A stretch of DNA of 43,313 nt from Planctomycetota bacterium (GCA_018242585.1 JAFEBQ010000017.1:17810-61122); one strand, 5' to 3'. Shown: positions 20,612 to 29,338, numbered from the stretch's first letter. Notes: a model not told the origin generated them from the sequence alone. A program made the numbers and translations.

Positions 20612-21525
20612 CTCCGCTACTCGCCCCGCTGTTGAACTGGGAACAGTTTTCCTCATTGTCCTCGACGAGGCAACGCGCAAAGTATTTTCTGCAATCGGCC
20701 TGCAAGTTGGCTTGGGGGCGACAATTGAATTGCCCGTCGTGCGGCGAAAGCCGCTCGCACGTGGTCGATCGCAAATGGCTGGTCACCACATTGCGACGTT
20801 GCGATTCCTGCCGATTGTTGTATCGCGCTCCGACGACCTCGGCGGCCGAATACGAACGATTTTACCAGCGCCAATATGGGCAAGGTTTTACCACTGATTT
20901 GCCCGATGACGCCACGCTCGAACGATTGAAGCGGTCGCACTTTCGCGACAGCCCCAAGGACTATCAGCACTATCTCAACGTGCTGACAGCGCTAGGGGGC
21001 CGGCCGGGGCAGCGATTGTTCGACTTCGGTTGTTCGTGGGGGTACGGAAGTTGGCAACTGAGCCAAGCGGGCTACCAAGTTGATGCCTGCGAGATTTCTG
21101 TACCGCGCGGCCATTTTGCGCGTGATCGGTTAGGCGTGCGCGTGATGTCGGTCACCGAGATTGCCCCGGGAAGCTACGATCTGTTTTTCTCATCGCATGT
21201 CATCGAACACGTACCGAGCGTTGCGAAAATGCTCGCTCTCGGCCTGCGGGCATTGCGGCCGGGCGGTCTGTTTGTCGCCTTTACTCCGAATGGCAGCACT
21301 CCATTTCGGCAGCGATTTCCAGCGCTATTCCACCATGTCTGGGGCTTCGTGCATCCGCAACTGATCGATGGTGAATTCGCTCAGCACCTGGCTTTGAAAT
21401 ACACCGTGTTAACCGACTCTTCCCCCTATTCACTTGACAACATTGCGTGTTGCGCCTGGCAAGGGCACCAGGCCGTCAAACTCGATGGCCACGAATTGTT
21501 GCTAGTCGTGCGCAAGGACGATTGA
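20608..21525 (+). CDS. SAM-dependent methyltransferase with N-terminal zinc-ribbon-like motif
   Basis: A 305-residue class I methyltransferase. A CPSC...CDSC pair (near residues 38-70) resembles a small zinc ribbon, often found ahead of the Rossmann domain in surface-glycan methyltransferases. The SAM-binding strand is RLFDFGCSWGYGS, followed by VDACEIS and FFSSHVIEHV. It should methylate a sugar hydroxyl or a related group. The ATG overlaps the preceding stop (ATGA). It is the last gene of the coupled chain, and the next gene is on the opposite strand. Confidence 0.87.
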   Translation: MTPLLAPLLNWEQFSSLSSTRQRAKYFLQSACKLAWGRQLNCPSCGESRSHVVDRKWLVTTLRRCDSCRLLYRAPTTSAAEYERFYQRQYGQGFTTDLPDDATLERLKRSHFRDSPKDYQHYLNVLTALGGRPGQRLFDFGCSWGYGSWQLSQAGYQVDACEISVPRGHFARDRLGVRVMSVTEIAPGSYDLFFSSHVIEHVPSVAKMLALGLRALRPGGLFVAFTPNGSTPFRQRFPALFHHVWGFVHPQLIDGEFAQHLALKYTVLTDSSPYSLDNIACCAWQGHQAVKLDGHELLLVVRKDD

Positions 21526-21638
21526 TGTTGCCGACGTTTCTCAGTCCTGATCGCGGTGTGATTTGGGCACACCCAGCGACATTGCTTGCGACAGCGAAGC
21601 TCTGCCACGCGCGGATCACGCATTCCGCCAGCGCTTGT

Positions 21639-22268
21639 TCAGGGACAAATGCACTCCATGCCCAGGCAGCCTTCCCAGCGTGCCGGATCCTCGACTTCGC
21701 GGAACATGGGATCGACCGCGTCGCCAAACTGCGCGCGGCGAATGCGCGTAAAACCAGCAGCGGACAACTCTCGGGTCAACGTCCTTTCGTCCCACATCCA
21801 GCGATGCCGGCTGTTGCCGAGCCATTCTCGCAACAACCCCATCAGGCCGCGCGGCCGGCGAGAATATCCCAGGCACGACTCTTGCATGAACCAATGCGCC
21901 GGCAACTCGACCGACAAAGCCAAATAGTCTCGAGCCAATCGTTCCAAGTCGGGCACCACGCAACGAAAGGTTCCTCCCGGTACCAGATACCGCCGCGTGT
22001 GTCGTACGGCGACCCGAAAGTCATCGAGCGCCAGATGCTCGAGCGTGTGCGAACAATACACGCCGCGGAAACTCGCGGCCACGACCGGCAAGCCGCGCAC
22101 AATGTCGCCGTAGCGGACCTGGGGTGGGAATGGCGGACCAAAACGACGAACCAACTGTTCCGCCAGCGGCAGCCGCCGCCAGCGCACGATGGGACTGGCG
22201 TCAAAATTCAGCCACGACTCTGGCGCACACAGTCCACATCCAAATTGCAAGTATTCAATACGTGCCAT
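21639..22268 (-). CDS. SAM-dependent methyltransferase
   Basis: A 209-residue class I methyltransferase and the only minus-strand gene within the polysaccharide locus. ARIEYLQFGCGLCAPESWLN opens the Rossmann fold. YCSHTLEHLALDDF is the strand-4 acidic region, and VPGGTFRCVVPDLERLARDY follows; this arrangement matches predicted SAM methyltransferases common near glycosyltransferases. The ATG at 22268 gives the usual short N-terminus. A GTG at 22346 would add 26 residues of doubtful character. It is convergent with the previous gene and divergent from the polymerase, so it has its own promoter. Confidence 0.8.
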   Translation of the reverse strand: MARIEYLQFGCGLCAPESWLNFDASPIVRWRRLPLAEQLVRRFGPPFPPQVRYGDIVRGLPVVAASFRGVYCSHTLEHLALDDFRVAVRHTRRYLVPGGTFRCVVPDLERLARDYLALSVELPAHWFMQESCLGYSRRPRGLMGLLREWLGNSRHRWMWDERTLTRELSAAGFTRIRRAQFGDAVDPMFREVEDPARWEGCLGMECICP

Positions 22269-22628
22269 GCGGCGAATCGCTCTACGAACGTGCGAATGTG
22301 CGCGGACAGGACGCGCGGGCATCGGCCAGTCTCCAATGTCCGTCACGCATCGGAAATGATTGGCCGAAGTTCCTTACCCTCCCATGATAGCAGCCGGGCG
22401 GATTGTTCGGGCTGAGCCGGAAGGGCGAACCACGCCCCAGCAACTGGCGGTAGCGCCGATTAAAACGGTTATAGGCAAATTGCCAGTCCTTTCCCCTGGA
22501 CGCAATGACCACCCGCCTTGTGCATGACGAAATGTCGAAGCGATTGCCATATCATGGTAACATGAGTTTCTTCCTGGCCTCGCCCTACTGACATGCACTT
22601 CGTGGCGCCTCGCTAATCCGTTCTTGTC
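22269..22628. other. Divergent intergenic region, methyltransferase/polymerase
   Basis: About 360 bases between two divergent starts. If the GTG at 22346 is used by the methyltransferase, the true gap is 282 bases. It must hold promoters for both genes. The clearest structure is the near-perfect inverted repeat at 22544-22560. I see no convincing protein-coding segment, although a minus-strand open frame across 22282-22512 contains a plausible-looking stretch; it is not supported by a start signal. Confidence 0.4.
22544..22560. promoter_or_regulatory. Inverted repeat, candidate operator
   Basis: TTGCCAT at 22544-22550, a 3-base spacer, and ATGGTAA at 22554-22560 form 7-base arms with one mismatch. 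The site lies about 70 bases before the polymerase start, where a repressor or activator site would be expected. Function is inferred only from symmetry and position. Confidence 0.3.
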
Positions 22629-24152
22629 ATGCCCCTTCAAACCCATCCCGCTGTAGTCGCACCCAAAGGGAGTGTCCGCAAGCTTCCTCCGATCAAGCTG
22701 CACTATATTTGGTTGCCGCTGGTCGTTTTGGCTTTTGAATTCGTGCGCAGCAAGAATTTCGACCAGCTACATCCGCTGGAAATCTGCCTGGGGATCTTCA
22801 TCACGCTGCTCTGCTTTCTGCCCGGGTTCATTTGGGCGTCGCAAAAAGAGCGCGAGCCGCCAGCGTTTCAATGTTTTTGCGCCATTCACTACCCCTACTA
22901 CGGTTATCCGATTGTTGTCGCTCAGTCGTCTTACATGAACTGTAACACCGCCGATCGATTGATGGCCGGCGCGGCCGTGACGTTGTTCTTGGTAGTGGCG
23001 ATTGTCACCTACTACTTCAATCGGCCGCCAGACTTCTGCTCACGGCCGACCAAGTTGATTCAGATTCGCGAGATTCCGGAGCGCACGGCGACGGGCCTGG
23101 CATTTGGGCTGCTGCTTGCCTGGTGCGTCTTCACCATCTTGTGGACCTTGGGAATGGTGCAGGAATTCCTGACTCAGTCCTACCGGAACCCCGCGTTTGT
23201 GGCGGCATTCGGCGCCGGCACGATTGCCGTGTGGACCTTGGCGCGACAATTCGGCGCAAACAAACTGCGCTCGGGTGAGAAGCTGGTGTTTGTGTTGATC
23301 TTTGGCGTGGGCATGATCTTCCTGGCGTCCATCGTAATGCTCGTCCAGCCGATGACATTTTGCGTGGTTGGAATCATTGCCTTCATGATGGGGCGGGGCA
23401 AGATTCCTTGGTTGATGTTGGCCACCGTCCTGGTGGTGGCTGCCTTTCTGAACCTGGGCAAAGGTCCGGCCCGCGATAAAATCTGGGTGGGCGGCTCGGC
23501 ACCCTATATGACGCCTGAGATGGTTATCCAATCCTACGAGACCTGGATCGCCGAATCGTTCAACGTGATCGTGACGGGCCGTGCGCAAGAACGAGAAGAA
23601 CGCAGCATCTTTTCCCGCGCTAACCTGATTACCCTGCTGTCCCGCGTGATGAACGTGGTTCCAGGTCGCAAGCCATATATGTACGGTGAAACTTATGGCT
23701 ACATCCCCGAGATGTTGGTCCCACGCGTCTTTTGGAAAAACAAGCCTCAAGTCCATGCCGCAAACAACCTGATCAGCCTCAACTGCGGCTTGTCCAGCCG
23801 CGCGAATCTGCGGTCGACTACCGTTGGAGTAGGACTATTGGCCGAGGCCTGGGTGAATTTTGGCTGGGCGGGGATCATCGGTCTCGCGGTCATCATCGGC
23901 GGCGCGATGCGATTTATGGCTCGGGCGCTGGCGGCGGCGGCCCCAACGATGATGCACGGACTCATCTCCGTCGTCTGGGTCGCCTATAGTTTTCAGGTTG
24001 AACAAGTCACGAGCGCCTGGTTTTCCTCGTTCTCCCAGGCCGTACTTGTGATGATCATCATGCTCTATCCCTTCAGCAGGCCGGTGCGCGACACGCCCCC
24101 GGCAACGTCCCCTCGAGGCGCGCCGGTCGCCCCCGGCGCGGCCAGAGGCTAG
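22629..24152 (+). CDS. Wzy-like O-antigen/oligosaccharide repeat-unit polymerase
   Basis: A 507-residue integral membrane protein with roughly ten to twelve hydrophobic segments, among them LEICLGIFITLLCFLPGFIW, LVFVLIFGVGMIFLASIVML and AGIIGLAVIIGGAMRFMARA. A large polar loop lies at about 290-400, ending in a stretch with RVFWKNKPQVHAANN. This layout, with a long periplasmic loop in the second half, is typical of Wzy and WzyE-like polymerases, which join lipid-linked repeat units on the outer face of the membrane. Sequence conservation in the family is low, so an O-antigen ligase or another polytopic enzyme cannot be excluded. It has its own upstream region and is followed after 12 bases by a transferase. 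Confidence 0.7.
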   Translation: MPLQTHPAVVAPKGSVRKLPPIKLHYIWLPLVVLAFEFVRSKNFDQLHPLEICLGIFITLLCFLPGFIWASQKEREPPAFQCFCAIHYPYYGYPIVVAQSSYMNCNTADRLMAGAAVTLFLVVAIVTYYFNRPPDFCSRPTKLIQIREIPERTATGLAFGLLLAWCVFTILWTLGMVQEFLTQSYRNPAFVAAFGAGTIAVWTLARQFGANKLRSGEKLVFVLIFGVGMIFLASIVMLVQPMTFCVVGIIAFMMGRGKIPWLMLATVLVVAAFLNLGKGPARDKIWVGGSAPYMTPEMVIQSYETWIAESFNVIVTGRAQEREERSIFSRANLITLLSRVMNVVPGRKPYMYGETYGYIPEMLVPRVFWKNKPQVHAANNLISLNCGLSSRANLRSTTVGVGLLAEAWVNFGWAGIIGLAVIIGGAMRFMARALAAAAPTMMHGLISVVWVAYSFQVEQVTSAWFSSFSQAVLVMIIMLYPFSRPVRDTPPATSPRGAPVAPGAARG

Positions 24153-24164
24153 CCGCTGACGTCG

Positions 24165-25343
24165 ATGGTGGCGAGCGCGACAATTTCAAATGCAACTGGC
24201 GCCCCAGGCAAACCGACCCGCATGAGTTCGACCGGCACCATTGCCCAGGTCGTGCCGGCCGTTGATCCGCGCTTTGGCGGCACCTCGGTCTCGGTGCCGG
24301 CCCTGGCGCGAGCCATGCACGCGCGCGATGCACGCACCAAGTTGTTCTTTGCCCATGCCTCTTCGCGGCAGGTTGATTGGCCCGACTACTTCTTGAACTT
24401 TGCCGATGACTGGCCGGGGGTCTTTCGTAGTTCTCGATCGCTTAACACGGCCTTGCAAGCGACGGACTGTTCCGTGGTCCATCACCACGCGCTGTGGCTT
24501 CCTTCGCTTGGCTACGCCCATCGCGCCGCGACCAGGCACGGTGCCCCGCTAGTCATCAGTCCGCGCGGCATGTTGTCACCCTATGCCCGACGACGCTCGC
24601 GCTTGAAGAAGTGGTTCGCCCATCGCGTGATTCATCCAGGGGCGCTGCGCCAGGCGGCCGGCTGGCACGCCACCAGCGAGCAGGAGCGCGACAACATACA
24701 CAACGCCGGTTTCACCCAGCCAATCGTGGTCGCGGCCAATGGCTTTGACCCACCGGTCTGGAATAAGGCGCACGATCGCGCAGCCTGGCTGGCCCGCTTT
24801 CCCGAACTAACCGGCAAGCGCATCTTGCTGTTCTTCGCCCGCTGGCATTCCAAGAAGGGACTCGACTGGCTGATCCACTGGTGGGGAGAGCGTCATCGAT
24901 CCTTCCCCGATTGGCACTTGCTGATCGCCGGCCAGAACGATGAATGGACCGGCGCCGAGCTGAAAGCGCTGGCCGCCCGCCGGGGCATTGCCGCCCGCGT
25001 GACCATCGCCGCGACAAATGACCTGGCCAAGCCCTACGCCCTGGCTCAGGTGTACGTTTTGCCGACGCTGTCCGAGAACTTCGGTCTGACCGTGGCCGAG
25101 GCCCTTTCGGCTGGCATCCCCGTGGCCACGACCAGCGATGCACCGTGGCAGGCGTTGAACGAGCTGGGGGCCGGCGCCTGTGTGCCACGCGCCGAGTTGG
25201 GCAACGCACTTGCGCGATTGCTCTCGCTCGATGAAACTGAACTGTCTCGTATGGGGAAAGCCGGACAGGCATTTGTCACGGCTAACTTCTCGTGGGATCG
25301 CCAGGCCGCTCTTTTGCTCGACTTCTACCAGACGTTGAACTAG
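24165..25343 (+). CDS. Family 4 glycosyltransferase
   Basis: A 392-residue GT4 enzyme. Near residue 30 GGTSVSVPALARAM marks the acceptor domain, and SPRGMLSPYARRRSRLKKW (near 127-145) is a recognisable pattern of this subgroup. The C-terminal domain has LLFFARWHSKKGLDWLIHWW and the donor-site block LPTLSENFGLTVAEALSAGI (near 300-319). An internal ATG at 24222 is an alternative start that would remove a 19-residue leader. Specificity is unknown. Confidence 0.9.
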   Translation: MVASATISNATGAPGKPTRMSSTGTIAQVVPAVDPRFGGTSVSVPALARAMHARDARTKLFFAHASSRQVDWPDYFLNFADDWPGVFRSSRSLNTALQATDCSVVHHHALWLPSLGYAHRAATRHGAPLVISPRGMLSPYARRRSRLKKWFAHRVIHPGALRQAAGWHATSEQERDNIHNAGFTQPIVVAANGFDPPVWNKAHDRAAWLARFPELTGKRILLFFARWHSKKGLDWLIHWWGERHRSFPDWHLLIAGQNDEWTGAELKALAARRGIAARVTIAATNDLAKPYALAQVYVLPTLSENFGLTVAEALSAGIPVATTSDAPWQALNELGAGACVPRAELGNALARLLSLDETELSRMGKAGQAFVTANFSWDRQAALLLDFYQTLN

Positions 25344-25366
25344 CCCCCAGCGACCATCAATAAGCC

Positions 25367-26188
25367 TTGAACCTGAACGATATCACCCCCGTCGTGCTGA
25401 CCAAGAACGAGGAGCCCAACATCGGGCGTTGCCTCGACGACTTGCATTGGGCGCGGCGTGTGGTCGTACTCGATAGCCAAAGCACCGACGCCACCGAGCG
25501 CCTGGCCAAACAACGCGCGAACGTCGCTTGGTACGTCCGGCCGTTCGATGTGCTGGCTACGCAATGGAATCACGCGCTGACCGATACCGGCATTGAAACT
25601 CCTTGGATCCTGGCCCTCGACGCCGACTATCGCCTGACCCCCGAGTTGCTCGACGAACTACGCGCGCTTGAACCGCCGGCCGACGTCTCGGCCTACTGGG
25701 CGCGCTTCGTCTGGTGCGTCTGGGGGCGTCCTCTGCGCGGCACGGCCTATGGTCCGATCGCCGTGCTGTTTCGCAGCGGCCAGGCCCACTATCGCGCCGA
25801 CGGTCACGCTCACCGCTTGGTGGTCGAGCGCGGCCGAACTGAGACCCTGCGCCACCCCATCGAGCACGACGATCGCAAATCGCTGCGCCGGTTCCTCGAC
25901 TCGCAGTGGCTCTACATGGACCTCGAAGCGCGAAAGCTGCTCACCAGCCAGCCTGCCGGGCTGTCGCTGGCTGATCGGCTGCGCAAGACGATCTTGCTTG
26001 GTCCGCCGCTGGTGCTCGTCTATTGCCTGGTCTGGAAGCTCGGGCTGCTCGACGGCTGGGCCGGTTGGTACTACGCCTTGCAGCGCGTGGCGGCCGAAAC
26101 GATCCTAAGCCTGAAGCTGATCGAACACCGCCTTGGCGCGCGTTCAGCCGACGCTTCCGCTACGGCCTCCAAGGACCGACAGCCGTGA
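25367..26188 (+). CDS. Family 2 glycosyltransferase, WaaE/KdtX-like
   Basis: A 273-residue GT-A enzyme. VVLTKNEEPNIGRCLDDL and VVVLDSQSTDATERL are the first two GT2 blocks; LALDADYRL carries the DxD-type metal site (near residue 87). The C-terminal region has GPPLVLVYCLVWKLGLLDGW, a hydrophobic stretch that may dip into the membrane. This resembles the WaaE and KdtX type of heptose or glucose transferases. The TTG start has little ribosome binding signal. The gene ends in a GTGA overlap with the carbamoyltransferase. Confidence 0.85.
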   Translation: MNLNDITPVVLTKNEEPNIGRCLDDLHWARRVVVLDSQSTDATERLAKQRANVAWYVRPFDVLATQWNHALTDTGIETPWILALDADYRLTPELLDELRALEPPADVSAYWARFVWCVWGRPLRGTAYGPIAVLFRSGQAHYRADGHAHRLVVERGRTETLRHPIEHDDRKSLRRFLDSQWLYMDLEARKLLTSQPAGLSLADRLRKTILLGPPLVLVYCLVWKLGLLDGWAGWYYALQRVAAETILSLKLIEHRLGARSADASATASKDRQP

Positions 26189-27942
26189 TCATCCTGGGAG
26201 TCAACGCCTATCACGGCGACGCCTCGGCCGCGATTGTCGTCGACGGCCAGTTGTTGGCCGCCGTCGAAGAAGAACGGCTCGTCCGCGTCAAGCATTGGGC
26301 CGGCTTTCCGGTCGAAGCCATTCGCTATTGCCTCGGCGTGGCGGGCGTTACACCCGGCGATGTCGATGTCCTGGCGGTCAATCGACAGCCGCGGGCGCAC
26401 TTGCTGCGCAAGGTCGCCTTCGCTTTGCGGCGTCGCCCGTCGTGGGGCCTAGTGCGAGATCGGCTGCGCAACGCGGGGCAAATTCGCGATGTGTCCCAAG
26501 TCTATCGCGAGGCGTTCAAACTGGCCACCGGCGCTGCCGCTCCGCGGATCGAGCACGTCGAGCACCACGTCGCCCACCTGGACAGTGCGTTCTTGGTCTC
26601 CCCTTGGTCGCGCGCGGCCGTTGTCTCGGTTGATGGCTTTGGCGACTTTGTCGGCGCGATGTGGGGTGTGGGCAACGACCAGCAAGTGCAAGTCGCCGAT
26701 CGGGTTTACTTCCCGCACTCGCTGGGCTTGCTCTACCTGGCTCTGACTCAGTTCCTGGGCTTTCCGCACTATGGCGACGAGTACAAAGTGATGGGCCTCG
26801 CCGCGTACGGGCGTCCGATGTTTCGCGAACAATTCAGCAAGCTGGTCCAATTGCTCCCCGAGGGGCGCTTTCAACTTGGACTCGACTACTTTGTCCACCA
26901 TCACTCGGGGGCGAACATGACGTGGGACAAGGGGGCGCCGACGATCGGGCCGGTCTTCTCGGCGGCCATGTCCGCGTTGCTGGGGCCGCCACGCGCGCCG
27001 ACCGAGCCGATCACCGAGCGACATCACGATCTGGCCGCGTCGCTGCAAGCCGCCTATGAAGACGCCTTCTTCCATCTGCTGAATCACGCGCAACAGGTCT
27101 CGGGGCTCGACAAGTTATGCCTGGCTGGCGGCTGTGCGATGAACAGCGTCGCCAACGGCAAAATCTCGCTCCGCACGAAGTTTCAACAGACCTACATCCC
27201 CCCTGCCCCGGGCGACGCCGGCGGTGCAGTCGGCGCGGCCTTCCACGTCTGGAACACCGTTCAGCAACAGCCGCGCTCGTTCACGATGGAATCTCCCTAC
27301 TGGGGGCCCGAGTTCAGCGACGCGCAAATCGCCGCCGAGATCGAACGATCCACCGAACTCCGCGCGGCCGCCGAGATCGAGCATCTCGATGAACAGGCTT
27401 TGGCCGAGCGAACGGCCGACGCGCTGGTGGCTGGTAATGTGGTCGGCTGGTTTCAAGGCCGGCTAGAGTGGGGCCCCCGGGCGCTGGGAAGCCGCAGCAT
27501 CTTGGTCGACCCGCGGCATCTCGAGATGAAAGACATCTTGAACGCGCGGATCAAGCGCCGCGAGGGCTTCCGGCCATTCGCGCCGGCCATCCTTGAGGAA
27601 GCGACCGCCGAATACTTCGAGCAGACCGAGCCCGACCCGTTCATGTCGCGGGTCTACAAGGTGCGCCCAGAGAAGCGCGCGGCCATTCCGACCGCCGTCC
27701 ACGTTGACGGCACGGGACGACTTCAAACCGTGCGCCGGTCGACCAATCCGCGCTATTGGGGCGTGATCGACGCCTTCCGGCGCCGCACCGGCGTACCGAT
27801 TGTCATCAACACCTCGTTCAACGAGAACGAGCCGATCGTCCATCAGCCCAGCGAAGCGATCGACTGCTTCCTGCGGACCAAGATGGACGTGCTGGTGCTG
27901 GGTTCTTACTTCTGTCGCAAGCGTCCGGCGCCGCAGGCCTGA
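26185..27942 (+). CDS. O-carbamoyltransferase (NodU/CmcH family)
   Basis: A 585-residue enzyme transferring a carbamoyl group from carbamoyl phosphate to a hydroxyl, usually of a sugar. The start ILGVNAYHGDASAAIV is the Kae1-like ATPase fold. EHVEHHVAHLDSAF provides the conserved histidines (near residue 115-128), and SVDGFGDF and CLAGGCAMNSVANGK follow. The C-terminal domain has GWFQGRLEWGPRALGSRSIL and KRREGFRPFAPAIL, diagnostic of the family. The GTG at 26185 overlaps the previous stop and is preceded by AAGGA; a longer frame to 26023 is inside the upstream gene. It indicates carbamoylated sugars in the product of this locus. Confidence 0.93.
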   Translation: MIILGVNAYHGDASAAIVVDGQLLAAVEEERLVRVKHWAGFPVEAIRYCLGVAGVTPGDVDVLAVNRQPRAHLLRKVAFALRRRPSWGLVRDRLRNAGQIRDVSQVYREAFKLATGAAAPRIEHVEHHVAHLDSAFLVSPWSRAAVVSVDGFGDFVGAMWGVGNDQQVQVADRVYFPHSLGLLYLALTQFLGFPHYGDEYKVMGLAAYGRPMFREQFSKLVQLLPEGRFQLGLDYFVHHHSGANMTWDKGAPTIGPVFSAAMSALLGPPRAPTEPITERHHDLAASLQAAYEDAFFHLLNHAQQVSGLDKLCLAGGCAMNSVANGKISLRTKFQQTYIPPAPGDAGGAVGAAFHVWNTVQQQPRSFTMESPYWGPEFSDAQIAAEIERSTELRAAAEIEHLDEQALAERTADALVAGNVVGWFQGRLEWGPRALGSRSILVDPRHLEMKDILNARIKRREGFRPFAPAILEEATAEYFEQTEPDPFMSRVYKVRPEKRAAIPTAVHVDGTGRLQTVRRSTNPRYWGVIDAFRRRTGVPIVINTSFNENEPIVHQPSEAIDCFLRTKMDVLVLGSYFCRKRPAPQA

Positions 27943-27973
27943 TACCGTGGCAAGCATTCCTTAACGCAGGACT

Positions 27974-28750
27974 ATGGATCGCTCCTTTCTCGTTCGCTGG
28001 TTCGGTTTCCCCGCCACGTTGATTCATGGCGACACGCTGGTCTATGACCGCTGGCAATGGCTGCGCGCGCGGTTGCCGGTGACCGATCGCGAGCCGCGAC
28101 TGATTGACATCGGCTGCGGCACGGGTGCGTTTACCATCGGCGCTGGCCGGCGCGGTTACCGCGGCTTGGGCCTGAGCTGGGATGAAGCCAACCAGCGCGA
28201 AGCGCGCCGCCGCGCCGAGCAATGCCAGGTGGCGAACGTCGAGTTCGACGTGTGCGACGTCCGCTACCTGGATCAGCGCGACCAATATCGCGACCAGTAC
28301 GACGTGGCGATTTGCTTGGAGGTCATCGAGCACGTTCTGGACGACGAGCGTTTGATGCGCGGCATTGCCCGGTGCGTGAAACCTGGCGGGCGCGTGCTGC
28401 TGACCACTCCCAGTTTCCATTACCGTGCAATTACGCCCAGTGACGATGGCCCCTTTCGCCCGGTCGAAGACGGCGGCCACGTGCGACGCGGATACACGCC
28501 CGAGCGGTTGCTCGCGCTGTGCCATGCCGCGGGCCTGGTCGAACCTAAGATCAGCTACTGTAGCGGGTTCCTCAGCCAAAAAATCACCTGGCTATTGCGC
28601 GTGATCGGTCGCTGGAATCATTGGCTAGCGTGGGCCGCTATCCTGCCGCTGCGGCCGTTTGTCCCCTGGTGCGATCCCCTCTTGAGCCGGTTGATCGGTT
28701 GGCCGTATTATTCGATTGCTCTCGAAGCCCGCCGGCCCGAGAGCGCGTGA
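27974..28750 (+). CDS. SAM-dependent methyltransferase
   Basis: A 258-residue class I methyltransferase. LIDIGCGTGAFTIGAGRRGY (near residues 36-55) is motif I. LGLSWDEANQREA binds the SAM ribose, ICLEVIEHVLDDERLM is the strand-4 region, and VKPGGRVLLTTPSFHY follows. The C-terminal 60 residues are partly hydrophobic. A CAGGA lies a few bases before the ATG. It comes 31 bases after the carbamoyltransferase and is probably the last gene of the polysaccharide locus on this side; small-molecule methylation elsewhere is possible. Confidence 0.85.
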   Translation: MDRSFLVRWFGFPATLIHGDTLVYDRWQWLRARLPVTDREPRLIDIGCGTGAFTIGAGRRGYRGLGLSWDEANQREARRRAEQCQVANVEFDVCDVRYLDQRDQYRDQYDVAICLEVIEHVLDDERLMRGIARCVKPGGRVLLTTPSFHYRAITPSDDGPFRPVEDGGHVRRGYTPERLLALCHAAGLVEPKISYCSGFLSQKITWLLRVIGRWNHWLAWAAILPLRPFVPWCDPLLSRLIGWPYYSIALEARRPESA

Positions 28751-28814
28751 TCCATCGCGATTCGGCGCGCCGCGGCAATCGACGTCGAACCGTTGCACAA
28801 CTTGCGAGCTTGTG

Positions 28815-29285
28815 ATGACTCTGGCTGTTGATGGTTTTCTGGGCACCCGCGCTTCGTTCATGCTCGACGTGGTCTTTCTGGCCATGTTTGCCGTGGTACC
28901 GATCATGTTCTGGAACGTCTGGCTCGTGCGGAGCCGGAAGAACTATCGCTTGCACAAGCGTGTGCAATTGCTGCTGGGAGCGGTGCTGCTGCTGGCCGTC
29001 ACGCTGTTTGAAGTCGACATGCGCGTCAACGGCTGGAAACACCGTGCCGTTGATTCGTCTTATCCCGGCCTGGTGATGCCCAGCTTGTACATTCACTTGT
29101 GCTTCGCGGTGCCGACGGCCGTGGTTTGGAGTTGGGTGATCTTTCGCGCCGTGCGCCGGTTCGCACACGATCCGGTGCCGAACATGCACAGCGTCGAACA
29201 CCGCCGCTGGGGATGGATCGGCGTGTTCCTGATGACGATGACGGCCCTGACAGGTTGGGCCTTCTACGCATTCGCCTTCATCTAA
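28815..29285 (+). CDS. DUF420 family membrane protein
   Basis: A 156-residue protein with four hydrophobic segments: MLDVVFLAMFAVVPIMFWNV, LLLGAVLLLAVTLFEV, a stretch with SLYIHLCFAVPTAVVWSWVI, and IGVFLMTMTALTGWAFYAFA. NYRLHKRVQ and the later HRRWGW carry conserved histidines. This is the pattern of DUF420 (YozB-like) proteins, some of which lie next to haem-copper oxidase assembly genes; the function is not established. The frame extends upstream to 28716, but the ATG at 28815 gives the normal family start. Its TAA stop lies within the left arm of a palindrome. Confidence 0.82.
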   Translation: MTLAVDGFLGTRASFMLDVVFLAMFAVVPIMFWNVWLVRSRKNYRLHKRVQLLLGAVLLLAVTLFEVDMRVNGWKHRAVDSSYPGLVMPSLYIHLCFAVPTAVVWSWVIFRAVRRFAHDPVPNMHSVEHRRWGWIGVFLMTMTALTGWAFYAFAFI

Positions 29286-29338
29286 CGATTGCGCAACGGC
29301 TGCCGCGGTCAGCCATGCGCGGTTCAAGCAATCGTTAG
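29282..29338. repeat. Perfect 11-base inverted repeat with nested hairpin
   Basis: Bases 29282-29292 (CTAACGATTGC) are matched by their exact complement at 29328-29338. Inside the loop GGCTG (29298-29302) and CAGCC (29310-29314) form a second stem with a 7-base loop, and GCGCA (29291-29295) can pair with TGCGC (29316-29320) as an alternative. The left arm includes the stop codon of the DUF420 gene. No U-tract follows, so a plain intrinsic terminator is unlikely; a structured mRNA end or a mobile-repeat remnant are alternatives. Confidence 0.6.

Noticed and set aside
22282..22512. Minus-strand open frame upstream of the methyltransferase with a plausible aromatic and basic stretch
   Set aside because: It is out of frame with the methyltransferase and has no good start. 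A frameshifted N-terminal extension is possible but not supported.
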